A stretch of DNA of 38,430 nt from a virus. The number at the start of each line of letters is the position of its first letter. Position 1 is the first letter of the stretch. A program made the translations under genes and the position numbers. A model generated the notes under the pieces. The model did not search any database. It saw nothing but the letters and a program-made list of their open reading frames with translations, and had not been told where the DNA came from. The stretch is from positions 1-38,430 of the IMG/VR virus record IMGVR_UViG_3300006733_000006; one strand, 5' to 3'. Shown here one piece after another: positions 24,140-32,000 of the stretch.

Positions 24140-25765
24140 TTACCGGATGTATGCTGGAAGAGTTCTCACAGTTGAGGGTGTATCGAACCACTTGCCATCA
24201 AGCAGGTCTTGGATTGTCCTAATTTGAAGTCGGTGGTAATCCCTTCCTTGATAATAGTAGACACCGCCATCAGCCGCTTCTTCCAGCATTCCTTTAGTTG
24301 GATTCTCCAAGCATATTAGTCCACCCATTTTAGCATCTTCTTCACGATGTACAACGCCACTTAAATCTCGCACAAAGGAAGGCGCTAATTTCCCACCCTT
24401 GACTGAGATAATCATATTCTTCAATCCTTCTTTTGTCTCAAAATGAATACGCCCATCAATGCCTCTATCACCGGAGAATTTTGCACTTGCAAAGCCCTGA
24501 GCAAATTCTACTGCCCAATGCTGAAACTGGCGGGGGTCACGGTCAAATAGGTCACGCGCAGCATCCACACTTTTCGGTACACCAGCCACAATGTAATCCT
24601 TACCTTCCTCAAGCCCGTAGCGTTTCAAGAGAACATCACGCACCAAGTGAACTGAAAGAATAGCTATATCACATCCAATCCACTTCCGGTTAAGCATGTG
24701 GGCGGCATAAATCGCTGTTCCACAGCCACAGAAGGGGTCAAACACAATATCACCTTCGTTAGTTGAAGCTGCTATAATTCTCCTCAAGAGTTCCAGGGGT
24801 TTCTGGGTAGGATAGCCTAGCCGCTCTTTGGCTTGTGATTGCACAGGTAATATGTCCGTCCAAACATCATCTATCGGAGTACCTTCTTGTTCGTCTAAAT
24901 AGCGCTTTAATGCTGGCACGCCTCCCGGTTTGCTCTGTATTATAAGTCCTTTTTCGTAAGCCGCCTGCATACGCTCTTTTGTCCAACGCCAAACACGTGT
25001 GACTCCAAGAAACTCATAAGTGAGGTTCGGTCTATTTTTATTTGGATTAGCTAAGTTGTCCAATCGATATTTACGCCCCGTCTCAGGTTCAACAAACCTG
25101 TAAAACTTCTTCACATAGGTTGGGTCGTGAACTGTGTATTGGGGATTCCATGTAAAGTTATCGCTCATACTGTACCGTAAAATCACATCGTGGTTTGAAG
25201 CCAGACGTGTAAATGCCAACCCCTTTGCGTTGGTTCTCTTCCAAACGATTTCATTTCGGAACTTCCCATGCCCGAACACACCATCCATAATAACTTTCAT
25301 ATAATGGCTAGCATGAGGGTCGCAATGTAGATAAATAGAGCCATGAGGATTCAGGATTAGTCGCATTTCAAAAAGGCGAATTGTCATATAGAGAAGATAG
25401 GCAAGGAGACGCGGCTGAGTATTTTTCAGTGCCTTAATCCATGCATCCCAAAATTTAGCAAGGTCTGGGTCAACCCCGTATTCCTCATAAACTACGGGCA
25501 TGCGATGCATCATATCTAGTTTTTCTGGGTCCATCTCCCATGCATCACAGAATGCCTCCTCCTGTTCTGGGACTGGTTGCCCAGTAAGCTGTCTGTAGAT
25601 GAGGTTATAGCTACGCTGGCTATTGAATGGAGGGTCTAAGTAAATGAGATTCACTGAGGCACGAGGGATGTTTTTCATAATGGTGAGGTTATCGCCATAG
25701 TAGAGGCGATTTGACCTTATCTGAGGTGGTATTTCAAGAGCCATCTTGTTGCTAGAAAATGTCAT
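24140..25765 (-). CDS. DNA methyltransferase fused to an Mrr-like nuclease domain
   Basis: The protein has 541 residues from the ATG at 25765, which overlaps the preceding stop as TAATG. The catalytic motif IV is DPPF at 44-47 and the AdoMet motif I is FDPFCGCGTA at about 340, so IV precedes I, as in beta-class N6-adenine or N4-cytosine enzymes. Residues about 395-541 form a second domain with FQHWAVEFAQGF, then GDRGIDGRI and IISVKGGK. This Asp...xVK pattern resembles Mrr/PD-(D/E)XK nuclease domains, although the usual Glu/Gln before xK is Ser here. A single-chain restriction-modification enzyme or a methylase with a DNA-binding relic are both possible. Confidence 0.75.
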   Translation of the reverse strand: MTFSSNKMALEIPPQIRSNRLYYGDNLTIMKNIPRASVNLIYLDPPFNSQRSYNLIYRQLTGQPVPEQEEAFCDAWEMDPEKLDMMHRMPVVYEEYGVDPDLAKFWDAWIKALKNTQPRLLAYLLYMTIRLFEMRLILNPHGSIYLHCDPHASHYMKVIMDGVFGHGKFRNEIVWKRTNAKGLAFTRLASNHDVILRYSMSDNFTWNPQYTVHDPTYVKKFYRFVEPETGRKYRLDNLANPNKNRPNLTYEFLGVTRVWRWTKERMQAAYEKGLIIQSKPGGVPALKRYLDEQEGTPIDDVWTDILPVQSQAKERLGYPTQKPLELLRRIIAASTNEGDIVFDPFCGCGTAIYAAHMLNRKWIGCDIAILSVHLVRDVLLKRYGLEEGKDYIVAGVPKSVDAARDLFDRDPRQFQHWAVEFAQGFASAKFSGDRGIDGRIHFETKEGLKNMIISVKGGKLAPSFVRDLSGVVHREEDAKMGGLICLENPTKGMLEEAADGGVYYYQGRDYHRLQIRTIQDLLDGKWFDTPSTVRTLPAYIR

Positions 25766-25899
25766 TACCAATCACCTCCTGTCGCCGACCACCTTTTGCT
25801 CATAGTGTCGGTAATTTCCACTACCCTTGGCAGGTCTTTACTGTCCACCAGTTTTTCACGCCAGCTTTTCCGAAGTTTGGCCATTGAACCGTACCCCAT
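25765..25899 (-). CDS. 44-residue fragment resembling the N-terminus of an MGMT-family protein
   Basis: The frame encodes MAKLRKSWREKLVDSKDLPRVVEITDTMSKRW (internal start at 25884), which I recognise as like the opening of MGMT/alkyltransferase-like proteins. It stops after SATGGDW, where the family would continue into its DNA-binding and cysteine region. The active-site PCHR part is absent. Its stop overlaps the methyltransferase ATG, so it now may act as a leader for coupled translation. A short functional protein or a remnant are both possible. Confidence 0.45.
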   Translation of the reverse strand: MGYGSMAKLRKSWREKLVDSKDLPRVVEITDTMSKRWSATGGDW

Positions 25900-25917
25900 T
25901 TCGAGGATAATCACCCG

Positions 25918-26142
25918 TTAGAATGAAATAACCTTATCACACTCCGCTGTAATGTCGTAAAGCTCCTTGAGCGTTGCCACGGTAAAGGTTTCCGGCGCCT
26001 GCAACTTGTGGATATCGAGGCAGGTGCCGCGATAATATCCCCGACCAGAACCTCTCTTTATTACTTCGCGGCTCTCAACCAGCCTTTCCCGAAGGAACTG
26101 CTGGTTAATACCGGGTAGTGTAAGTTGCTTTTTCTGGTTCAA
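25918..26142 (-). CDS. unknown small protein between two methyltransferases
   Basis: The protein has 74 residues. The start is a TTG at 26142 with GAGGAG upstream, and the gene begins 12 bases after the preceding methyltransferase. The N-terminus is basic (QQFLRERLVESREVIKRGSGRGYYRGTC), and the C-terminus resembles a short helical domain (ATLKELYDITAECDKVI). It is not recognised. The operon position suggests an accessory of the modification enzymes. Confidence 0.5.
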   Translation of the reverse strand: MNQKKQLTLPGINQQFLRERLVESREVIKRGSGRGYYRGTCLDIHKLQAPETFTVATLKELYDITAECDKVISF

Positions 26143-26154
26143 CTCAATAACTCC

Positions 26155-27594
26155 TCATAATAAAACCTGCTGCCGGCACCGCTCAACGGCAAGTTGACAA
26201 TATTCCTCAGATAACTCATAGCCTACCGCATACCGGTTAAGATTCTTCGCCACAGAGAGCGTAGTGCCGGCGCCCATTAGCGGGTCTAAGACTAAGCTCG
26301 GGACCCGAGAGGCATTACATTTACAGGTGGGTTGCCATCCGAGAGTTTCATTATAAGCATAGCCGTATTCCTTATAAATACGGGATAGGTCGGCGCCGTA
26401 AGGTCCAAGTTTATATTCCTCTGGCTTACTAGATGTTTGTTCGTGGTGTGAAGAATGTTTCCCCGTTGGTGGCCCGCCAATTCTCTCTGTAATCCGCTCA
26501 TAAGGCGCACCACACTTACTACAGCAACCGACTTCCGGAGTGGCCGCCTTAATACATGTCTCAGGTAGCTTCTCAGGGAATACGGCAAAATGGGCTTCAG
26601 GATAAGGCTGTGTTGGAAACTCCCATACTGAACGGATATTACGACCTAATGGATTAGCATATTGAGTACGGCCATCATGGAGCCCGCCTGTTGTCCTATT
26701 GCCATTATCCTTGAGTGACTTTGTTTTATGCTGTGAAACATCAGAATTATAAGTCCTATCTGGAAAAGTAAGTGGCACCCTCACCGCATCAGCATCCCAA
26801 TAATATCTCGCACTCTTGGTAAGCATTAAGATGTACTCATGGGATTCGGTTGGTCTGTCTGTAACTGATTCAGGCATAGGGTTTGGTTTACTCCAGATAA
26901 TATCTGACCTCACATACCAACCATCCGTCTGAGCAGCTATGGCTACCCTGAATGGTATTAGACACATATCCTTTGCCTTAATATATTTATGCTTACACAA
27001 ATCTTGCGGAGCGTCTTGGTCTTGGTAACAGTATTCCCTCTTTTGGAATGTTCTCCCTTCCGCCCTTCGCTGTTCTAGGTTGTGGTCCTTTCGTCCAGAT
27101 TGCCCCTTACCGCCCATATAACTATCCCCTATATTCCAGAACACCACACCGTCTTTCCTGAGTACACGCCTTATCTCACGAAGTATCTCAATGGTATGCT
27201 CAACGTACATCTCAGGTGTCGGTTCTAATCCATAAGCACCACGCCATGCACCACATAGGGAGCAGAAATTACTACCACCTATATTGCGGTTCTGTGTGGC
27301 TATACTTTGCAGTTTACCGGGGTGGCTATCATTACTCCTAAAACCCGCTCTCGGTATCTCATCTCCCCACTCATGCTCACAATCATTACCACCCCATATC
27401 AGGTCTTGGTCGCCAGCATATTTACGCAACCCCCAATATGGCGGGCTGGTAACTACACACTGGATTGATTCATCCGGTAACTCGGCCATGGACCGGCAAT
27501 CCTTGTTGTATATCTTTATGTGATTGTCCTGGTAAAAAGGATTCACCTCAGCACCTATACGTCCTCTTCTATTTTGCTCCTCTGTCATATTCAT
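26155..27594 (-). CDS. DNA methyltransferase, SPPY type (probably N4-cytosine)
   Basis: The protein has 479 residues from ATG 27594. Motif IV is SPPY at 50-53, typical of N4-cytosine methylases, and motif I (DPLMGAGTT) is near residue 440, the beta-class order. Two cysteine sets (CEHEW...CSLCGAW and CCSKCGAPY...CKC) look like zinc-binding inserts often seen in phage methylases of this group. The gene begins within the end of the ruvC-like gene (26-bp overlap). Host-mimicking methylation of phage DNA is the likely role. The target sequence is unknown. An upstream in-frame extension lacks family character. Confidence 0.8.
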   Translation of the reverse strand: MNMTEEQNRRGRIGAEVNPFYQDNHIKIYNKDCRSMAELPDESIQCVVTSPPYWGLRKYAGDQDLIWGGNDCEHEWGDEIPRAGFRSNDSHPGKLQSIATQNRNIGGSNFCSLCGAWRGAYGLEPTPEMYVEHTIEILREIRRVLRKDGVVFWNIGDSYMGGKGQSGRKDHNLEQRRAEGRTFQKREYCYQDQDAPQDLCKHKYIKAKDMCLIPFRVAIAAQTDGWYVRSDIIWSKPNPMPESVTDRPTESHEYILMLTKSARYYWDADAVRVPLTFPDRTYNSDVSQHKTKSLKDNGNRTTGGLHDGRTQYANPLGRNIRSVWEFPTQPYPEAHFAVFPEKLPETCIKAATPEVGCCSKCGAPYERITERIGGPPTGKHSSHHEQTSSKPEEYKLGPYGADLSRIYKEYGYAYNETLGWQPTCKCNASRVPSLVLDPLMGAGTTLSVAKNLNRYAVGYELSEEYCQLAVERCRQQVLL

Positions 27595-28021
27595 CCTTTG
27601 ACCATGCCCACAAAAGCAGGGCATCCGCCTGATCGTCATCCAAAATATCGACCTCCGGCCACCGCTTACGGGCGGCAGCCAGCATCGCATCTTTATTCGA
27701 GTTACCCTTACCCGTGGCAAATTTCTTGATGGTCCCGACCGGCACCCCCAGGTAGGGTATCTCTTTCAGTTCACAATGCTCCTGAAGTATAGCTACTATT
27801 CCACCATATACCTGAGCTGCATCAGTCCCTCTATGACCGCGGACTTCCTCATAGGTTACCAAATCAACGCCCTCGCAAGCCTTTATCAGATAATTCCTGA
27901 GCTTGACAAACCTCATGCCGCCGCCCTCATGCCGTCCTACAGATAAATCCCAAACGCCGGACTCAAACGGACTCAGCGCATAACCGCAGTGTGTACCTGG
28001 GTCAATCGCTAGAATCTTCAT
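27569..28021 (-). CDS. RuvC-like Holliday-junction resolvase
   Basis: The protein has 150 residues, a normal length. Acidic active-site residues are in place: D7 in LAIDPGT, E58/E59 in VTYEEVRG and the cluster DDDQADA at 128-134. The segment GVPVGTIKKFATGKGNSNKDAM is the RuvC-family loop before the final helix. It resolves four-way junctions and branched DNA formed during replication or RecT-type recombination, making DNA packageable. The start follows GCAGGAGG. It is coupled to the methylase that follows. Confidence 0.85.
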   Translation of the reverse strand: MKILAIDPGTHCGYALSPFESGVWDLSVGRHEGGGMRFVKLRNYLIKACEGVDLVTYEEVRGHRGTDAAQVYGGIVAILQEHCELKEIPYLGVPVGTIKKFATGKGNSNKDAMLAAARKRWPEVDILDDDQADALLLWAWSKDEYDRGAK

Positions 28022-28039
28022 TTTAGCCTCCTGCTGGTC

Positions 28040-28702
28040 TCATCCCTTATGATATTCCTTGCCTTTATTCAGCACGATTACACCAACCTCAGAGTCTCTA
28101 AAACGTCTCACTACCCGCTCCGGCAGCTCATCCTCATCTTTATTTGTTGCCACGACTGTGAAAAGGCGCTCTCGGTATCGGTAGTTTATAATGTCCTCCA
28201 GCTCTCCCCATTCCCACTCGCTACCCGGACTCCCCATGCCCACATCATCAAGAATCAGCCTCTCCCGGCGCCTGAATTGCTCAAAGATGTCATCATAAGA
28301 CGGAGACCCTAGGTCTACCCGATGCATACCCTTCTTGAACATTCGCATGGTATCAGACCATACCGTTACCGGGCACCTTATACCCTTCTTATAAAGCTCG
28401 ATTGACAACGCTTCTAATAGGTGCGTCTTGCCGTTTCCAACACCGCCGAAGATGAGCAACATCGGCTTGTGGTCATCCGAAGCCATAGCCTTGAAAGCCT
28501 CAAGCGCAGTCTCAGTACCCGGAACCTCGTCAAAGTTTTCAAAGGTATGCTCAAAACTGGACAGCCCCAGGGACCGGCGCAAGCCCTCTAATTTCTGCTC
28601 TCGCGTCTCCTCAACTTCCTCGGGCATTGTCTCTATGCTGCTCTGGTGAGATGTAGTCTTCCCTTCGCTTAAGCGCTCTAGGTCTTGGCTTATGTGCTCC
28701 AC
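28040..28702 (-). CDS. DnaC/IstB-type AAA+ helicase loader
   Basis: The protein has 220 residues from GTG 28702, chosen because AAGGAGG lies 5 bases upstream. Walker A is GGVGNGKTH at about 86-94 and Walker B LILDDVG at about 149-155. The rest matches the DnaC-like fold (VWSDTMRMFKKG before Walker B, VVATNKDEDELPERVVRRFRD, the sensor-1/sensor-2 region). It loads the host replicative helicase at the phage origin. No phage helicase or polymerase is coded, so it must act on host DnaB. It overlaps the end of the initiator-like gene. Confidence 0.85.
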   Translation of the reverse strand: MEHISQDLERLSEGKTTSHQSSIETMPEEVEETREQKLEGLRRSLGLSSFEHTFENFDEVPGTETALEAFKAMASDDHKPMLLIFGGVGNGKTHLLEALSIELYKKGIRCPVTVWSDTMRMFKKGMHRVDLGSPSYDDIFEQFRRRERLILDDVGMGSPGSEWEWGELEDIINYRYRERLFTVVATNKDEDELPERVVRRFRDSEVGVIVLNKGKEYHKG

Positions 28703-29459
28703 CTGGCCCTCCTTTTTCACTTAGATAATTCTGCTGGGCTATTTTCAATTCCAAGAACTTCTCCAGCCCACGCTTTAAGAAGTCTTTGAGTGTCCAACTA
28801 TATTTGAAGTAGTATTGGTCTCCCTTCAGAATCTCGGCATAATTCTTAATGGCCTGGGAAGTCTCCTCCTGTGAATGTTCCTTCAAGGCTCTACCAATAG
28901 CCCATTTAATATCATCAGTGAGTTTCTTATGGACAATAATCTTTTGCTCATTCCAGAGTGTGAAGATGACTATATATATAGTTTCCTTTAGTTTAGTTTC
29001 CTTTAGTTTAGTTTGTGGTATTTCTGTAGCAATTTCGGGGTTTCCGTTAGCAGTTTCACCGTTTTTCGGTACAGAAACGCCGATTTTTGGTCTTTGGGGG
29101 ACTCCACTCACTGTCCTACCATAGGCGTCTGCGATTCTATCAACGAACTTTTGGCACCAGATTATGCCATTCTGATAGAGCTCCGGGTCAATTGCATCCA
29201 GTAAACTCAGGGTATCAAGTATCACTTTGGCAGTTTCTGTATCCTTTATATGGGTTTTTGCTAGCAGAAACTCCCAGTCGGCAGGTTTGTTGAAGTCAAA
29301 ATAGTGCCCCGGGCTTTTGCCAAGTAGCTGTAGCAACTTAAACCAGAAAGCGTAGCCATCATTGCCATACTTGGACTGGATAATAGTCAGCGTCTTACTT
29401 TCGCTGGCATCAGTATCATGTGGGAAGTAATCAACCGTTTGTTTTTGCGGTCTAGCCAT
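28611..29459 (-). CDS. replication initiator-like protein (Lin1244/DUF4373 N-terminal type)
   Basis: The protein has 282 residues. The N-terminal domain reads VDYFPHDTDASESKTLTIIQSKYGNDGYAFWFKLLQLLGKSPGHYFDF, the Lin1244/Lin1753-like winged-helix domain of phage initiator and DnaD-like proteins. The C-terminal half has WTLKDFLKRGLEKFLE, often seen before a helicase-loader gene, as here. It likely binds the origin and recruits the loader. The middle is a low-complexity linker containing two KLKET repeats, coded by tandem DNA repeats. It starts after GAGGTGGGTAG. Confidence 0.75.
   Translation of the reverse strand: MARPQKQTVDYFPHDTDASESKTLTIIQSKYGNDGYAFWFKLLQLLGKSPGHYFDFNKPADWEFLLAKTHIKDTETAKVILDTLSLLDAIDPELYQNGIIWCQKFVDRIADAYGRTVSGVPQRPKIGVSVPKNGETANGNPEIATEIPQTKLKETKLKETIYIVIFTLWNEQKIIVHKKLTDDIKWAIGRALKEHSQEETSQAIKNYAEILKGDQYYFKYSWTLKDFLKRGLEKFLELKIAQQNYLSEKGGPGGAHKPRPRALKRREDYISPEQHRDNARGS
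28983..29018. repeat. 15-bp tandem repeats within the initiator gene, candidate origin
   Basis: TTTCCTTTAGTTTAG occurs twice in tandem (28983-28997, 28998-29012) and begins a third partial copy. An AT tract (CTATATATATAG) lies directly beside it. The repeats encode KLKET in the linker of the initiator. Lambda-like phages place iterons and an unwinding region inside the initiator gene, so this is a candidate origin. Low-complexity coding drift is the alternative. Confidence 0.45.
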
Positions 29460-29805
29460 CTACCCACCTCAGAGTCAGCTTATTTATTGGCTCTTCTAAT
29501 ACCCGGCTGCCGTGAGCCTTTAACAGCCAGGTCTCCATGTCAGATAATGAACTGAATCCGTCCGCCACCGCTTCGCCAGCGACTACACGCCGGCAGTTGC
29601 GAACTGAGCTGCATAACAGGCACCGTTGCTCTTTTTCAACAATCTCGGCAATGCCCAGAATTTCCCTGTCCCTGCTCCGCGGCTTGAAGACAACCTGCAC
29701 CAGCTCGCCCACTTCCCAGTCCCGGTCCCGCCGGCGTAAGCGAAAGGTGGTAAACTCAGGCTGCCTCAACTTAGGCCACTTCTTGCTGAATCCTAGTATT
29801 CTCAT
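29452..29805 (-). CDS. ASCH/PUA-like domain protein
   Basis: The protein has 117 residues. The sequence KLRQPEFTTFRLRRRDRDWEVGELVQVVFKPRSRDREILGIAEIV, followed by AVADGFSSLSDMETWLLKAHG, matches the ASCH-type beta-barrel pattern in which the GF-S-DMxxWL motif closes the domain. ASCH domains bind RNA or modified bases. In phages they are widespread and of unknown purpose. A CLLCSSVRNC insert may bind metal. It overlaps the initiator gene by 8 bases. Confidence 0.6.
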   Translation of the reverse strand: MRILGFSKKWPKLRQPEFTTFRLRRRDRDWEVGELVQVVFKPRSRDREILGIAEIVEKEQRCLLCSSVRNCRRVVAGEAVADGFSSLSDMETWLLKAHGSRVLEEPINKLTLRWVDG

Positions 29806-29807
29806 GG

Positions 29808-30035
29808 TTAAAAATATGCTCTTAGCAAATCTCCCTCATGTTCAACCTTAATTTCTCCCTGGTATTCTGATGTAAACGGCGGTGCAAACCAAAAGCGATG
29901 ACCATTCTCACAAGCTATATTTACAGCACCACCACCACTGGGTCCTTCAACAAAGTGGTTACTACCACACTTAGGGCATTCTCCGCTTTTAAGTTTTGCA
30001 TCTTCTTCCGGCGTTAATTTCTGGTCGTTCATCAT
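29808..30035 (-). CDS. small zinc-ribbon protein
   Basis: The protein has 75 residues with CPKCGSNHF and, about 20 residues later, CENGHRFWF, giving the four ligands of a zinc ribbon (C, C, C, H). It ends with a short beta region. The role is unknown. The start follows GGGAGG and the gene overlaps the end of the neighbouring methyltransferase by 47 bases. Confidence 0.6.
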   Translation of the reverse strand: MMNDQKLTPEEDAKLKSGECPKCGSNHFVEGPSGGGAVNIACENGHRFWFAPPFTSEYQGEIKVEHEGDLLRAYF

Positions 30036-31077
30036 TACCTCCCGTGAACTTTATTTGTCCTCCATCAATTCCATTAGTTACCTCGCTTAAATCAAACACG
30101 CTTTGACTACACCGTTTGGCAGCTATCTCACAATACTTGGGGGCGATTTCGATACCTATACACTTCCGCCCTAACTTCTTGGCACAATATGCGGTTGTCC
30201 CTGAACCAAGAAAGGGGTCAAGGATTAGGTCTCCTTCATCACTGCTATGTCTAATAATATTATTTATCAAATCTACTGGCTTTGGCGTGGCGTGGTCTAT
30301 CCTCTCCGCTATTTCGTAATCCCAAACTGAATGGTGAGTTTTCTGGTTGTTGAAGGTATAGCGTAAGTCCTCATATTCCCTGCGTAAGTCCTCATATTCC
30401 CTGCGTAAGTCCTCATATTCCCTGCGTATGAACTCATATTTGATTGGTAGCTTGCTTAATTCCTCGTATGTCTCAGGTGTAGGCATATCCCACTGGCTAG
30501 AACCCCACCTAAAGCAATGGTCTGCGGATTGCCCCGCAGTACAAATCAACTGCTTTTTTGTTAAGCCTAATGCCTCTTGATAATCCTTAAAATATTGCCT
30601 CAGGGTAGTAAAGTTATTCATATCTAGCTGAACGGTAGTCAATCCTGTCTCATCTTGGAATGTATAGAATAAAAGATACTCTGCCATCTGCTGGTAATTT
30701 CGTAGCCCATCAGGAACAACAAAGCCATCAAGAAATCCTTTATTATCCGCCTCTTCAAACCGCTTATTCCAGACGATAAACTGCTTAAATATAAACCTCG
30801 TATTTAGCTTAATCCAGCACATCAATTCGGCTATCGTGGGCATTTGGTTGTGAAAGCAATAGAAGCTACCGTTTTCAGCCAATCTGTCCTCTATGAGCCT
30901 TAACCACACGCCACTCCACTCAATGTAATTCGGTATCCTGTCCCATTCGGCTTTCTTAATGTTATACGGCGGGTCAGTCAGCACCAAGTCCACCTTCACA
31001 TCTAACTGCGGCAATATCTCCCTGCAATCACCGTGATATATAGTTACCCATTCATCTTGATAATATGGCTTCACCAC
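29989..31077 (-). CDS. DNA methyltransferase, DPPY type (probably N6-adenine)
   Basis: The protein has 362 residues. Motif IV is TDPPYN (DPPY at 35-38), typical of N6-adenine methylases, and motif I is LDPFLGSGTT at about 288-296, the beta-class order. Between them a linker holds three exact copies of the heptad REYEDLR (about 216-238), coded by a 21-bp tandem repeat. This may be a coiled-coil spacer that varies in copy number. The start is a GTG at 31077 after GGGAGTGA. The specificity is unknown. Protection from host restriction is the likely role. Confidence 0.8.
   Translation of the reverse strand: MVKPYYQDEWVTIYHGDCREILPQLDVKVDLVLTDPPYNIKKAEWDRIPNYIEWSGVWLRLIEDRLAENGSFYCFHNQMPTIAELMCWIKLNTRFIFKQFIVWNKRFEEADNKGFLDGFVVPDGLRNYQQMAEYLLFYTFQDETGLTTVQLDMNNFTTLRQYFKDYQEALGLTKKQLICTAGQSADHCFRWGSSQWDMPTPETYEELSKLPIKYEFIRREYEDLRREYEDLRREYEDLRYTFNNQKTHHSVWDYEIAERIDHATPKPVDLINNIIRHSSDEGDLILDPFLGSGTTAYCAKKLGRKCIGIEIAPKYCEIAAKRCSQSVFDLSEVTNGIDGGQIKFTGGNDERPEINAGRRCKT
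30361..30423. repeat. 21-bp tandem repeat, three copies, inside the DPPY methyltransferase
   Basis: Three perfect 21-bp units (30361-30381, 30382-30402, 30403-30423) are followed by a diverged fourth. Each unit encodes one REYEDLR heptad in frame, so gain or loss of a unit keeps the frame and changes only the linker length. Confidence 0.85.
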
Positions 31078-31120
31078 TCACTCCCTTAAAGTACATCGGT
31101 TCGCTCTCCATCTTTTATGT

Positions 31121-31900
31121 TTAACCGGGCATTTCTTGTCTTAAATGGTATCGTGTCGGAAAATCATCTATTATTTTGAAAAGGCTATTCTTGTGTTTTT
31201 TGAAACCAGCACAATAATTTTCAGCGAATAGCGGATTTAGGTTATTCTTCAGAAACACCGGTATTCCAGCCTGGTCCGCAGCTCTGACTACCTCCTCCAC
31301 CCACTCAATCTTCGGCTGGAGCGTCCACTTCCTGCCCCAGGGCATAGGTGTCAGCTCGGGATACTTTCTGGCCAGCTCCATTATTTTAGACTTCCTGCCA
31401 GTCAGAGCACCGATGATTGGCCAATTCAGCAAGGGAAGCATCGGCAATACTGCTGGGTTGATACGCTCTAATAGCGGTTCTAAGCTAATGTATTTGACCT
31501 TAGCGATCACTCTCTTTAGATAGTAGATTGCATCGTTGTACATCTGCCTATTGGTCGCCGTCACCCCGACCTGGCAGTTATCCGGGAACGGAGACCACTG
31601 AGGCAGCCTTTCAGGCTTCTTGGTCAGGAACAGGAAGGTGTGCTGGGGGAAGTCCTGGCACCGGTTCAGGATACGCTCCATCCAGTCGTCAAACAGGAAC
31701 AGCTCCATTGTGCTGCCGACAAATACCCTGACCGGCTTCTCGGGTAAAGTATTAAAGACGCTGGGGCAAAACCTAATCTCAGGATTCCACCCGAAGCGGT
31801 CGTACATTTCCCCCGCGTAGCAATAAGGGCAGGCCACTGGGCACTTGCCCTTAACGGGATTTAAGGTCCAGTCAGTCCACTCTATACCGCTTTGGCTCAC
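31121..31900 (-). CDS. radical-SAM-like phage protein, DUF5131 (Gp37/Gp68) family
   Basis: The protein has 259 residues. The N-terminus reads GIEWTDWTLNPVKGKCPVACPYCYAGEMYDRFG, with the CxxxCxxC cluster motif of radical SAM enzymes in the setting typical of the phage Gp37/Gp68 family. A conserved VGVTATNRQMYNDAIYYLKRV and ISLEPLLERI follow, then a C-terminal IPVFLKNNL. The reaction is unknown for this family. The start is a GTG at 31900 after GGAGGAAAG. It lies 28 bases from the 3' end of a tRNA-like gene on the same strand, so it may act on RNA. Confidence 0.7.
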   Translation of the reverse strand: MSQSGIEWTDWTLNPVKGKCPVACPYCYAGEMYDRFGWNPEIRFCPSVFNTLPEKPVRVFVGSTMELFLFDDWMERILNRCQDFPQHTFLFLTKKPERLPQWSPFPDNCQVGVTATNRQMYNDAIYYLKRVIAKVKYISLEPLLERINPAVLPMLPLLNWPIIGALTGRKSKIMELARKYPELTPMPWGRKWTLQPKIEWVEEVVRAADQAGIPVFLKNNLNPLFAENYCAGFKKHKNSLFKIIDDFPTRYHLRQEMPG

Positions 31901-31928
31901 TACTTCTTTCCTCCATGAGAACAGCCGT

Positions 31929-32000
31929 TAGCGGGTGAGGGAGTCGAACCCTCTCCTCCGGCTAATGGGGCCAGTGACTTAACCGTTTGTCCTACCCGCG
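31929..32000 (-). tRNA. tRNA-like gene with CAU anticodon loop
   Basis: Read on the minus strand, the sequence folds into a cloverleaf: acceptor CGCGGGT/ACCCGCT with a C1-U72 mismatch, a 3-bp D stem (GAC/GTC) around AAACGGTTAA, a 5-bp anticodon stem CTGGC/GCCGG with loop CCCATTA (anticodon CAT), a 4-base variable loop and a perfect T arm GAGGG-TTCGACT-CCCTC. Odd points are C in place of the usual U at position 33, A at position 8 and no encoded CCA. The CAU anticodon would read Met (or AUA if modified). A mismatched 1-72 pair is also seen in bacterial initiator tRNA. It could be a functional phage tRNA or a degraded one. Confidence 0.6.

Noticed and set aside
31929-32000. The tRNA-like gene as an amber suppressor that rescues the TAG in the restriction gene
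   Set aside because: The loop carries CAT, not CTA, so it cannot read UAG.
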